Source of the DNA: JAIOPA01 sp036522895 | GTDB taxonomy: Bacteria > Eisenbacteria > RBG-16-71-46 | Assembly: GCA_036522895.1 (NCBI GenBank) | Contig: DATDEX010000267.1 | Coordinates: 1-14,100, forward strand | Direction: 5' to 3' | DNA: 14,100 nt | Shown here: positions 1-9,821 of the stretch, in pieces | Numbering within the stretch: the stretch's first letter is position 1 | How the letters are laid out: the number at the start of each line of letters is the position of its first letter | The notes under the pieces: model-generated | Told to the model about the DNA's origin: nothing | What the model saw: the letters and a program-made list of their open reading frames with translations, nothing else | The model's database searches: none | Made by a program: the position numbers and the translations under genes

Positions 1-147
1 GTGCTCCAGACCGTGGTTTCCGCGCCGCTCCCCGCCGCTCCCGCTCGGGCTCGCGGATGCGTGGCGCGCCCGCGCGATTCCGCTCTTCGGCGTGATCGGC
101 ATCGCGCTCGTGCTCCAGACCGTGGTTTCCGCGCCGCTCCCCGCCGC
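1..147. repeat. 38-bp direct repeat at window edge
   Basis: Bases 1-38 are identical to bases 110-147, an offset of 109 bp. The second copy is read in the membrane-protein frame (VLQTVVSAPLPAA), while the first copy falls in a different phase because 109 is not a multiple of three. From base 38 onward the reading frame looks like normal coding sequence. The first copy is therefore probably an assembly artefact at a contig end, or a real duplication that broke the upstream frame. Confidence 0.85.
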
Positions 148-391
148 GATGCGCCTGGGGCTCGTCGTGACCTGGCTCCTCCCCGCGCTCCTCATCGTGC
201 TCATCGGGCTCCACCTCGGGCTCTCGCTTCCCGGCGCCCCGGTCGCGGCGGAGAATCTCTACTACGGCTGGCTCGGGGTCGGTGTCGTCGCGAGCCTCGC
301 GATCCCGCTCTTCGGCTGGGGCATTCTGATCGCCGCATTGGTCTTCACCACGCGCCGCACCGCGCGCTGGTACCGGCCCGAGGTGGGCTGA
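2..391 (+). CDS. Membrane protein C-terminal part, probable ABC permease component (partial)
   Basis: This is the 3' end of a membrane protein whose start lies outside the window or is obscured by the repeat at 1-38. The reading frame is convincing from about base 38. It shows three hydrophobic stretches: one around IPLFGVIGIALVLQ, one around WLLPALLIVLIGL, and a long one around YGWLGVGVVASLAIPLFGW that may be one or two helices. A basic cytoplasmic tail (TTRRTARWYRPEVG) follows. The stop overlaps the start of the ABC ATPase gene by one base (TGATG), so the two are probably co-translated. Partnership with an ABC ATPase makes a permease subunit the natural reading, but no permease signature is visible and the family is not recognised. 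Confidence 0.6.
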   Translation, partial: CSRPWFPRRSPPLPLGLADAWRARAIPLFGVIGIALVLQTVVSAPLPAAMRLGLVVTWLLPALLIVLIGLHLGLSLPGAPVAAENLYYGWLGVGVVASLAIPLFGWGILIAALVFTTRRTARWYRPEVG

Positions 392-1131
392 TGCTCGAGA
401 TCGTCTCGCTCACCCGCCGCTACGACGAGCGCCTCGCGCTGGACGACGTGTCGTTCGGGGTGGGAGCCGGCGAGATCGTGGGCCTCCTCGGCGCGAACGG
501 CGCCGGCAAGAGCACGCTGCTCCGCACCGCCGCCGGGCTCCAGCCCCCGGACTCGGGCCACGTGCGCGTCGCCGGGCACGACGTGTGGGCCGCGCCGCTC
601 GTCGCCAAGCGCTCGCTCGGCTACGCCGCCGAGGAGCCGTCGTTCCACGACGAGCTCTCGGCGCGCGAGTACCTGGCGTTCGTGGCCGCGGTCCGCGGCC
701 TCGAACCCGCGAGCGCGGGCGAGCGCGCCGCCGCGCTCGCGCAGGGACTCGACCTCGGCCCGCGGCTCGACGAGCCCGTGCGCGCGTACTCGCACGGCAT
801 GCGGAAGAAGCTGTCGTTCCTCGCCGCCGTGCTCCATCGCCCGGGGGTGCTCCTGTGCGACGAGGCGCTCGAGGGATTCGACGCGCTCTCGGCGCTGTCG
901 GCCAAGGCCGAGTTGCGCGAGCTCGCGGCCGCCGGCAGCGCGGTGCTGTTCTCGAGCCACGTCACCGAGACCGTCGAGCGGCTGTGCGATCGCGTCGTGC
1001 TGCTCCACTCGGGCCGCGTGGCGCGCGAGCTCTCCCGCGCCGAATGGGGCGCGGGCGACGATCTGCATTCTCCGCTCGAACGCGTGTTTCTCGAGGTGCT
1101 CAGGCCCGTCCCCGTGGAGGATGTCCGATGA
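391..1131 (+). CDS. ABC-2-type transporter ATP-binding protein
   Basis: A 246-residue ATPase subunit that would power a membrane exporter from the cytoplasmic side. Walker A is GANGAGKST (residues 34-42). The signature loop is YSHGM (133-137), a common ABC-2 exporter variant of LSGGQ. Walker B is VLLCDE (153-158), the D-loop is GFDALS, and the switch histidine is H190 in SSHV. The Q-loop position reads GYAAEEPSFHDEL, so the usual glutamine appears to be glutamate, as is often seen in ABC-2 ATPases. The ATG at 391 is preceded by GAGG seven bases upstream and overlaps the preceding stop. The same frame is open back to base 1, but that extension is a shadow of the membrane-protein gene. The substrate is unknown. 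Confidence 0.93.
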   Translation: MLEIVSLTRRYDERLALDDVSFGVGAGEIVGLLGANGAGKSTLLRTAAGLQPPDSGHVRVAGHDVWAAPLVAKRSLGYAAEEPSFHDELSAREYLAFVAAVRGLEPASAGERAAALAQGLDLGPRLDEPVRAYSHGMRKKLSFLAAVLHRPGVLLCDEALEGFDALSALSAKAELRELAAAGSAVLFSSHVTETVERLCDRVVLLHSGRVARELSRAEWGAGDDLHSPLERVFLEVLRPVPVEDVR

Positions 1132-2588
1132 ACTCCCGCAGCATGCGCCGGGCCGCCGGCCTCGCCGCGCTCGCGCTGCTCATCGCCCCGCTCGCGGCGC
1201 TCGGCGCGGGCATCCCCGCGCCGCCCCAGGTGCTCGCAATGTGGAACAGCAGGGACGGCGCCTCGCTGCGCGCCGAACTCCGCCGGCTCGTGGCCGTGGG
1301 CGAAGCTCCCGGCGCCAGCGCGAACGATCGGCTCAATGCGGGCGAATCCTCCTACTGGCTCGGCGTCCAGGACTCGGACGCCGGGCAGGCCGACAGCGCG
1401 CTCGCGCGCTGGCGGGAGGCCGTGCGATTGCGCGGGGACTTCGACGACGGCTTCGCGCTCGTCGACGCGCTGCTCCGCCGCGGCACGCCCGCCGATCTCC
1501 GCGAGGCCCGCGCGCAGGCCCAGACGCTGGCCGAGGAGGCGACATTGTCCCTGCAGCGGCGCGCTCCCGAGGCGCACGCCCGGCTGGCGTGGGCACTCCA
1601 TCGGCTCGGTCGCTCCGACAGCGCGCTCGCGGAGATCCGCGACCAGGCCCGCTCCCTCGAGCGGCGGCCGACATGGACGCGGCGCTTCGCGGAGATCGAG
1701 CTCGCGGCCGGGGACACGGCCACGGCGTGGCCCTGGCTGGTCGTCTCGTCCGCGCGCGCGCGCGGCCGGGACGCCGCGCTCGAGTCGCTGCTCGTGCGCG
1801 TCCAGCACGCGCTCCATTACAACGACGAGCACCGGCAGGTCTCGGTGAGCCTGATCCTGGACCGCGTGCTGGCCGAGGAGCGGGCCTTCGCGGCGGCGCT
1901 GGGCGGACGGATCGAGACGATCCGCGCGAAGGACGGATTCCCGCTCGAGGTGTTCACGTTCGCCGCCGCGCGCGGCAGCGTGCGGCGTGCCCCGTGCCTG
2001 TTCCTCCTCGCCCCCGCCGACACCGTGACGGCGACCGACTCGCTCGTGGCGGCGCTCACGCGGGCGGGCCATCCGGTCGCTCTCCTCGCGCCGCGCGGAA
2101 CGCTCGGCTCGCTGGGTCCGGGCGCGTACGGCCCGCAGGCCTGGCTCGGCGAGGAGGCCCGGTTCGAATCGCTCACCGGCGCCGACGCGACGCTCGTCCT
2201 GGGCACGCTCGCCCGGCGGCCGGACTTCGCCGGGGACGCCTGGATCGTGGGCGCGGCGGGCGAGCGCGCACGCTCCGGGCTCGCGCTCGCACGCGCCGGG
2301 AAGCGCACGCTCGCGCTGCTGCTCGTCGCGCCCCGCGTGCCGGACGTGGAGTTGCCCGAGTTCCGCGCGCGGCTGCGTGTGATGAAGACGCGCACGTTCG
2401 TCCAGGTCTCGCCCGAGGAGCCCGCCGCGCTCGAGTTCGCCGACCTGCTCGCGCGCGACCTCCCGGCGGGCCAGGTGCGCGTCGCCGATTCCGGACTCGC
2501 CGGGCGCGGCCCCGCGATCTTCCGCGGCGATCCCAAGGTGCCGGGCCGCCTGCTCGAGTGGCTCGAGGAGCGGCCCGCGGCGAAGTGA
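1128..2588 (+). CDS. Secreted helical-repeat protein with degenerate alpha/beta-hydrolase-like C-terminus
   Basis: A 486-residue protein of no recognised family. Residues 1-27 form a signal peptide (basic MNSRSMRR, then a hydrophobic core ending near LAALGAG), so it is probably exported. Residues about 65-225 are alanine/arginine-rich paired helices (SALARWREAVRLRGDFDDGF, LAWALHRLGRSDSALAEI) typical of degenerate TPR-like repeats. Residues about 285-480 look like an alpha/beta fold: CLFLLAPADTV, then HPVALLAPRGTLGS, then WIVGAAGERARSGLALA, then LLLVAPRV. Where a hydrolase nucleophile elbow (G-x-S-x-G) would sit, the sequence is GAAGE, with no serine. GGAGG lies seven bases before the ATG, which overlaps the ATPase stop (ATGA). 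It is therefore in the same operon and may be an envelope accessory to the transporter. Catalytic activity is doubtful. Confidence 0.75.
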   Translation: MNSRSMRRAAGLAALALLIAPLAALGAGIPAPPQVLAMWNSRDGASLRAELRRLVAVGEAPGASANDRLNAGESSYWLGVQDSDAGQADSALARWREAVRLRGDFDDGFALVDALLRRGTPADLREARAQAQTLAEEATLSLQRRAPEAHARLAWALHRLGRSDSALAEIRDQARSLERRPTWTRRFAEIELAAGDTATAWPWLVVSSARARGRDAALESLLVRVQHALHYNDEHRQVSVSLILDRVLAEERAFAAALGGRIETIRAKDGFPLEVFTFAAARGSVRRAPCLFLLAPADTVTATDSLVAALTRAGHPVALLAPRGTLGSLGPGAYGPQAWLGEEARFESLTGADATLVLGTLARRPDFAGDAWIVGAAGERARSGLALARAGKRTLALLLVAPRVPDVELPEFRARLRVMKTRTFVQVSPEEPAALEFADLLARDLPAGQVRVADSGLAGRGPAIFRGDPKVPGRLLEWLEERPAAK

Positions 2589-2666
2589 GGCGCGGTGGCC
2601 CGGCGACGGAGCCGGACCTGGGCGCGCACGCGCACCGGCCCGGGCGTGGCGGCTCGAGCGGACGCG

Positions 2667-3545
2667 TCACCCTTCGCGGCCGGCCGACTCCGCTTGCGCC
2701 TCCACGAGCAGCACCGCCGTGAGAATGAGTCCCGCGCCCAGCCACCAGCGTGCGGCGAAGCGCTCGCCGCCGAGCGTCAACGCAAAGAGCAGTGCGAACA
2801 CCGGCTCGAGCGCGAAGAGAAGCCCCACGCGGCCCGCGGAGAGCGTGCGCTGCGCGCGGACCTGGAGGAGCGGCGCGAGCGTGCTCCCCGCGACCGCGAG
2901 GTAGGCGAAGCGCCCGAGGCCGGCGCCCGTGAGGAGTGCGCGCGCCGCGGCCGGCGGGCCGGCGAACGGCAGCAGGACGGCGGCGACCGTGAACGATTGC
3001 ACGCACACGAGCGCCACGACGTCGGCGCCCGCCGCGAAGCGGGACACCGCCACGATCTGGAGCGCGAAGAGCGCGGCACCCGCGAGCGTCCACGCCTCGC
3101 CGACCCCCAGCGCGAGCCCCGAGCGGAGCGACAGCAGGGCCGAGCCGGCCAGCGCGAGCGCGATCCCGGCGACCAGGCGCGCGCCCGGCCGCTGTCCGAG
3201 GAGCGGCCACGCCCAGAACGCGGCGAACAGCGTGCCGGCGCAGGTGAGAAACGCCGAGCTCCCGGCCGAGGTCGAGCGCAGGCCGACCGCCTGGAAGTAG
3301 AACCCGCCGAGCATGAGGAGCCCGGAGAGGAGCCCGCCGGTCACGTCGTGGCGCGAGGGGACCTTGCGCCGCACGAGCAGCACGAGCGCGAACAGCGCGC
3401 CCGCCACCGTGAAGCGCCACGCCACGAGCGTCGCGGGCGGCACCGCCGCCACGCTGTCACGGATCGCGACGAACGTCCCGCCCCAGAGGAGCGTGGCGGC
3501 GACCATCGCGGCGACCGCGCTCCGCTCGGCCGAGCGGGCGCTCAT
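2667..3545 (-). CDS. EamA/DMT-family transporter
   Basis: A 292-residue inner-membrane protein with about ten hydrophobic segments in two similar halves, as in the EamA (drug/metabolite transporter) family. The first half opens with TLLWGGTFVAIRDSVAAVPP, a classic EamA start, followed by WRFTVAGALFALVLL. The second half includes FALQIVAVSRFA and ends with the typical VGLLFALEPVFALLFALTLGGERF and WWLGAGLILTAVLLVEA. The substrate cannot be told from sequence; metabolite or amino-acid export is usual for the family. The ATG at 3545 is chosen; an adjacent GTG at 3548 is equally possible. It begins about 10 nt after the rex stop and is very probably co-transcribed with rex. It converges with the plus-strand operon across a 78-bp GC-rich gap in which no clear terminator with a T-run is seen. 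Confidence 0.9.
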   Translation of the reverse strand: MSARSAERSAVAAMVAATLLWGGTFVAIRDSVAAVPPATLVAWRFTVAGALFALVLLVRRKVPSRHDVTGGLLSGLLMLGGFYFQAVGLRSTSAGSSAFLTCAGTLFAAFWAWPLLGQRPGARLVAGIALALAGSALLSLRSGLALGVGEAWTLAGAALFALQIVAVSRFAAGADVVALVCVQSFTVAAVLLPFAGPPAAARALLTGAGLGRFAYLAVAGSTLAPLLQVRAQRTLSAGRVGLLFALEPVFALLFALTLGGERFAARWWLGAGLILTAVLLVEAQAESAGREG

Positions 3546-3555
3546 CACACGTGCT

Positions 3556-4215
3556 TCATCCGCGCGGGCGCTGCGGGGCGCGGCGGCGCCGGGGCGCGGG
3601 TGCGCGCGCGTGGGTGAGCGCGTAGGACAGGCTCTCGAACTCCATGGTCATGTCCACGGTGCGCAGCGTCACCGCGGGCGGGACGCGCAGCTTGCGCGGG
3701 GCGAAGTTGAGGATCCCCTGCACGCCGGCCGCCACGAGCGCGTCGGCCACCTCCTGCGCGGCGCGCACGGGCGTGGCGATCACCCCGATCTCGAAGCCGT
3801 CCCGCGCCGAGAGCTGCGACACCGGCCGCACGACGAGCCCCTCCAGCGTGCGCCCGATCCGGGCGGCGTCGGCGTCGAACACCGCGACGATGTCGAAGCC
3901 CTGGTCGGCGAAGCCGCGGTAGCCGAGGAGCGCGGTGCCGATGTGCCCGGCGCCCACGACGCACGCCTTCCAGCGGCGGTCGAGCCCGAGCAGGGCGCGG
4001 ATCTCGTCGCGCAGGTGCTCGACGTGGTAGCCGAGGCCGCGCCGGCCGAACGACCCGAACGACGAGAGGTCCTTGCGCACCTGCGCCGACGTGATGCCCT
4101 CGCGCTCGGCGAGCAGGTGCGAGGAGATCATGCGCTTGCCCTCGGCCGCGACTTCTTCCAGCACGCGGTAATAGTTCGAGAGCCGGCGAACGGTGGGTTC
4201 GGAGATGTGGGACAT
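3556..4215 (-). CDS. rex: Redox-sensing transcriptional repressor Rex
   Basis: A 219-residue homologue of Rex, the repressor that binds DNA when NADH/NAD+ is low and is released by NADH, controlling fermentative and respiratory genes. The N-terminal winged helix (about 1-75) carries ISSHLLAEREGITSAQVRKD and the hallmark FGSFGRRGLGY (53-63). The Rossmann dinucleotide-binding motif is VVGAGHIGTALLGY (86-99). The family motif ILNFAPRKL lies at 168-176. The C-terminal dimer-swap helix is around MTMEFESLSYAL. An extra basic tail (RAPAPRRRRAPQRPRG) follows, giving a length slightly above the usual 205-215. The gene is preceded by a near-consensus Rex operator and is followed by an EamA transporter. 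GGGGAG lies only one base before the ATG, unusually close, so initiation may be on a very short leader. Confidence 0.96.
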   Translation of the reverse strand: MSHISEPTVRRLSNYYRVLEEVAAEGKRMISSHLLAEREGITSAQVRKDLSSFGSFGRRGLGYHVEHLRDEIRALLGLDRRWKACVVGAGHIGTALLGYRGFADQGFDIVAVFDADAARIGRTLEGLVVRPVSQLSARDGFEIGVIATPVRAAQEVADALVAAGVQGILNFAPRKLRVPPAVTLRTVDMTMEFESLSYALTHARAPAPRRRRAPQRPRG

Positions 4216-4225
4216 GCTCCCCTGT

Positions 4226-4243
4226 TCGTGAATCTTTTCACGA
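4226..4243 (-). promoter_or_regulatory. Rex operator (autoregulatory)
   Basis: TCGTGAATCTTTTCACGA is a perfect 7-bp inverted repeat with a 4-bp spacer. It matches the known Rex consensus TTGTGAAnnnnTTCACAA at every fixed position except the second base of each arm. It ends 10 bp before the rex ATG and lies just downstream of the gyrA terminator, so it must overlap or follow the rex promoter. Autorepression of rex and its downstream transporter is the expected effect. The match is seen directly; binding is inferred. Confidence 0.85.
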
Positions 4244-4255
4244 GCGATGGCCGGG

Positions 4256-4286
4256 AAAAGGCAGCGCAGGCGATCCCTGCGCTGCC
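4256..4286 (-). terminator. Intrinsic terminator after gyrA
   Basis: On the minus strand a perfect 11-bp stem (GGCAGCGCAGG paired with CCTGCGCTGCC) with a 5-base loop is immediately followed by TTTT (4259-4256). It begins 14 bases past the gyrA stop. It separates gyrA transcription from the rex promoter. Confidence 0.85.
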
Positions 4287-4300
4287 CGTTCCGTCCGTGC

Positions 4301-6844
<2,544 letters not shown>

Positions 6845-6922
6845 GGCGTCATCCTCTTCCCTCGTATGGCCGTCACGCCGCGAGCGGTCCGCATCCTGCG
6901 TGCCGCGCGACGCGCGATGTCG

Positions 6923-7549
6923 TCATTCTTGAACGGTACGTTTCCAGCGCCACTCGATCGCGGCCGTGGCCCAGCTCGTGGAGCGATCGGGATCGCTCTC
7001 GCGGTGAACGAACTCGCGCCGGAACGCGAGCGTGGTTCCGAACGCGTGCCCGCCCCCGGTCTTGTAGAGGAACGTCGCGCTCGAGGACGCGACCACGCCG
7101 CTCGCCGCGTCGCGGACCTCCCCGCGCTGGTCCTGCTCCTGCCGGCCGTAGCCGAACCCGGCGCCCCACAGGAGCCGCACGCGCCGGCCCTCGCGCAGCC
7201 GCGCCTCGCCGCGCCACTCGCCGCCGAACGACCAGCGGTGCGTCGATGCCACCGTGCCGAGCGCCGTCCCGGTGTTGGGGTCGTGCAGGTCGGCGAGCCC
7301 GGTGCCGAGATCGTCCGCGAACAGGTCGACGCCGAACGCGAAGCGCTCGTTCACCGGCCACAGCGTGCCCAACGAGACGGTCGAGCCGCCGGTGCCGGGA
7401 TTCCCGGTCACGCCGAGCGTGCTGCCCGCCGCGATCCGCAGCTCGGGTGCCGCCCACGCCGCTCCCGCGCCACTAATCGCCGCGGCGCACACCGCGGCCG
7501 ACACCGCCACGCCGGCGAGACGCGCCAGAATGCGCCGTGACCCCCGCAT
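6923..7549 (-). CDS. Small outer-membrane beta-barrel-like protein between gyrB and gyrA
   Basis: A 208-residue protein of unrecognised family. A signal peptide (MRGSRRILARLAGV start, hydrophobic core, AWA cleavage site near residue 33) precedes a mature part rich in alternating strands with glycine and aromatics. Examples are RWSFGGEWRGEARL, RLLWGAGFGYGRQ and a final strand ATAAIEWRWKR. This pattern fits an 8- to 10-strand outer-membrane barrel. The ATG at 7549 overlaps the gyrB stop by one base (TGATG), so translation is likely coupled to gyrB. The product has no evident link to DNA topology. The C-terminus (TVQE) lacks the usual terminal aromatic, so barrel membership is probable rather than certain. 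Confidence 0.8.
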   Translation of the reverse strand: MRGSRRILARLAGVAVSAAVCAAAISGAGAAWAAPELRIAAGSTLGVTGNPGTGGSTVSLGTLWPVNERFAFGVDLFADDLGTGLADLHDPNTGTALGTVASTHRWSFGGEWRGEARLREGRRVRLLWGAGFGYGRQEQDQRGEVRDAASGVVASSSATFLYKTGGGHAFGTTLAFRREFVHRESDPDRSTSWATAAIEWRWKRTVQE

Positions 7550-9495
7550 CAGATGTCCAGGTTCTTCACCGCCAGCGCATTCTCCTCGATGAACGCGCGC
7601 CGGGGCTCGACCTGCTCGCCCATCAGGATCGTGAAGATGCGGTCCGCCTCGACCATGTCCTCCGTGGTGACGCGCACGAGCGTGCGGGTCTCGGGGTTCA
7701 TCGTCGTGCGCCACAGCTGCTCCGGGTTCATCTCGCCGAGGCCCTTGTAGCGCTGCACCTGCACGTTCTTCTTGTCGATGCGGGCGATCGCCTCCAGGCG
7801 CTCCCTGTCGTCGAAGCAGTAGATCTCTTCCTTGCCCGACTTGACCAGGAAGAGCGGCGGCTGGGCGATGTAGATGTGCCCGGCCTCGACGAGGGGCTTC
7901 AGCTCGCGGAACAGGAACGTGAGGAGCAGCGTGCGGATGTGCGCCCCGTCCACGTCGGCATCGGCCATGAGGATGACCCGGTGGTACCGGAGCTTCGCGA
8001 TGTCGAACTCTTCCTTCACCCCGGCGCCGAGCGCGGTGATGATGCTGCGGATCTCCTCGTTGGCGAGGATCTTGTCGATGCGCGCCTTCTCGACGTTCAG
8101 GATCTTGCCGCGAATGGGCAGGATCGCCTGGAAGCGGCGGTCGCGGCCCTGCTTGGCGGAGCCCCCGGCCGAGTCGCCCTCGACGATGTAGAGCTCGCAC
8201 TCCTCGGGGTTGTCCCAGGCGCAGTCGGCGAGCTTGCCGGGCAGCGAGCCGCCGTCGAGGATGGTCTTCCGCCGGGCCAGGTCGCGCGCCTTGCGCGCCG
8301 CCTCGCGGGCCCGCGCGGCGGCGATCATCTTTTCGACGATCTTGCGCGCCACCGAGGGATTCTCCTCGAAGTGCTCGCGCAGGCCTTCACCTACAACGGT
8401 TTCCACAGCCCCTTTGATCTCGCTGTTGCCGAGCTTGGTCTTGGTCTGGCCCTCGAACTGCGGGTTCTGCATCTTGATCGAGATGACCGCGACCAGGCCT
8501 TCGCGCACGTCCTCGCCGCCGATGTCGGCCTTGAGGTTCTTCGTGTGGCCCTCGCGATTCGCGTAGTTCACGAGCGTGCGCGTGAGCGCGGAGCGGAAGC
8601 CGCCGACGTGCGTGCCGCCCTCGATCGTGTTGATGTTGTTCACGAACGACAGCAGCGTCTCGCCGTAGGTGTCGTTGTACTGGAAGGCCACCTCGACCGA
8701 CACGTTGTCGCGCTCGCGCGTGAACACCACCGGCTTCGGGTGCAGCACCTCCTTGTTCGTGTTGAGGAATCGCACGAACTCGGCGATGCCGCCCTTCGCG
8801 AAGTAGTCCGTCGCCTTGCCGGTGCGCGTGTCGACGAGATGGATCGTGAGCCCGCTGTTCAGGTACGCCAGCTCGCGCAGGCGGGAGGCGATCGTGTCGA
8901 AATGGAATTCGGTGGTCTCGAAGATCGTCGCGTCCGGCTTGAAGCGCACCGTGGTGCCGCTCCCCTTCTCCTTCTTGTCCGCCGGCTTCGTCGTCATCGG
9001 CGCGGTCGGCGCGCCGCGCACGTACGACTGCGTGTAGAGCTTGCCGTCGCGCAGCACCTCGACCGAGCAGGTCTCCGAGAGCGCGTTCACGCACGACACG
9101 CCGACGCCATGGAGCCCGCCCGAAACCTTGTAGGAGGCGTTGTCGAACTTGCCGCCGGCGTGCAGCGTGGTCATGACGACTTCGAGCGCCGGCTTGCCCG
9201 TCGCGGCATGGATGTCGACCGGGATGCCGCGGCCGTTGTCCTTCACGACCAGGCTGCCGTCCGTGCCGATCGTGACCGTGATGTCGTCGCAGTGGCCGGC
9301 GAGCGCCTCGTCGACCGCGTTGTCCACGACCTCCCAGATCAGGTGGTGGAGTCCGCGGACGCCGGTGTCGCCGATGTACATGGCCGGCCGCTTGCGCACC
9401 GCCTCGAGGCCCTCGAGCACGGTGATGCTGGTGGCGTCGTAATGATGACCCTTGGGCTCCGCCGTCAAGATGACTTCTCCTTCCTTCGCGCTCAC
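7549..9495 (-). CDS. gyrB: DNA gyrase subunit B
   Basis: A 648-residue ATPase subunit of gyrase. The GHKL ATP-binding site shows EVVDNAVDE (E56, N60), DNGRGIPVD (87-95) and GGLHGVGVS (127-134). The TOPRIM metal site shows EGDSAGGSAKQGRDR (E439) and DADVDG (D512, D514, D516). The tail has the family motif RYKGLGEMNPEQLW. The length fits the short GyrB form without the extra insertion seen in gammaproteobacteria. The GTG at 9495 is chosen because it overlaps the upstream stop (GTGA) and has GGGAGGG about eight bases before it. The frame stays open upstream only as a shadow through the DUF721 gene. Confidence 0.98.
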   Translation of the reverse strand: MSAKEGEVILTAEPKGHHYDATSITVLEGLEAVRKRPAMYIGDTGVRGLHHLIWEVVDNAVDEALAGHCDDITVTIGTDGSLVVKDNGRGIPVDIHAATGKPALEVVMTTLHAGGKFDNASYKVSGGLHGVGVSCVNALSETCSVEVLRDGKLYTQSYVRGAPTAPMTTKPADKKEKGSGTTVRFKPDATIFETTEFHFDTIASRLRELAYLNSGLTIHLVDTRTGKATDYFAKGGIAEFVRFLNTNKEVLHPKPVVFTRERDNVSVEVAFQYNDTYGETLLSFVNNINTIEGGTHVGGFRSALTRTLVNYANREGHTKNLKADIGGEDVREGLVAVISIKMQNPQFEGQTKTKLGNSEIKGAVETVVGEGLREHFEENPSVARKIVEKMIAAARAREAARKARDLARRKTILDGGSLPGKLADCAWDNPEECELYIVEGDSAGGSAKQGRDRRFQAILPIRGKILNVEKARIDKILANEEIRSIITALGAGVKEEFDIAKLRYHRVILMADADVDGAHIRTLLLTFLFRELKPLVEAGHIYIAQPPLFLVKSGKEEIYCFDDRERLEAIARIDKKNVQVQRYKGLGEMNPEQLWRTTMNPETRTLVRVTTEDMVEADRIFTILMGEQVEPRRAFIEENALAVKNLDI

Positions 9496-9821
9496 CGCAG
9501 GTTCCCTCCCGACCCGTCCCGCAGACGGGTTCCCGACGGCCTGAAGCGCACGTCGCGTACGACGTCGGCGCCCAGGTGCCGGTTCAGGTTGCGTACGAGC
9601 TCGGGCTTCAGGAACCCCAGCTCGTGCATCCAGGCCGATCCTTCGACCTCCACGGTCAGCGCACCATCCCGGAAGGACACCGCCCGCGTGCGACCGGCGA
9701 TGCGGGCTCCGGCGATGGCGGGCCAATCCGCGACGGCTCGCCAGCCCTCCGCGGTCTCGTCGAGCCCGAGTTGCCGGAGCAAGTCGGACAGCACGGCCGC
9801 GAGGGGCTTCATCTCGTTCAT
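9492..9821 (-). CDS. dciA: DUF721/DciA-family protein
   Basis: A 109-residue protein matching the DUF721 (DciA) pattern. It has an N-terminal helix (MKPLAAVLSDLLRQLGL), then EGWRAVADWPAIAGARIAGR, a strand block DGALTVEVEGSAWMHELGFL, and a C-terminal LNRHLGADVVRDVRFRPSG. DciA proteins are known in several bacteria as loaders of the replicative helicase DnaB, and the gene's place in the dnaA-dnaN-gyrB cluster agrees with that role. Its ATG overlaps the dnaN stop (ATGA) and its stop overlaps the gyrB GTG (GTGA), so translation is probably coupled on both sides. No separate ribosome binding site is evident. It sits where recF usually lies. The symbol is by family; function in this organism is inferred. 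Confidence 0.85.
   Translation of the reverse strand: MNEMKPLAAVLSDLLRQLGLDETAEGWRAVADWPAIAGARIAGRTRAVSFRDGALTVEVEGSAWMHELGFLKPELVRNLNRHLGADVVRDVRFRPSGTRLRDGSGGNLR

Noticed and set aside
1..390. N-terminal extension of the ABC ATPase frame to base 1
   Set aside because: Arg/Pro/Ala-rich out-of-frame reading of the membrane gene; the ATPase domain starts normally at 391 with a ribosome binding site.
621..2072. 483-codon minus-strand open frame opposite the ABC ATPase and repeat protein
   Set aside because: Arg/Glu/Ala-rich shadow; the plus-strand frames carry Walker motifs and a signal peptide with good overlaps.
9496..9726. 77-codon N-terminal extension of gyrB
   Set aside because: It overlaps the DUF721 gene and looks like a shadow; GTG at 9495 has a GTGA overlap and a strong ribosome binding site.
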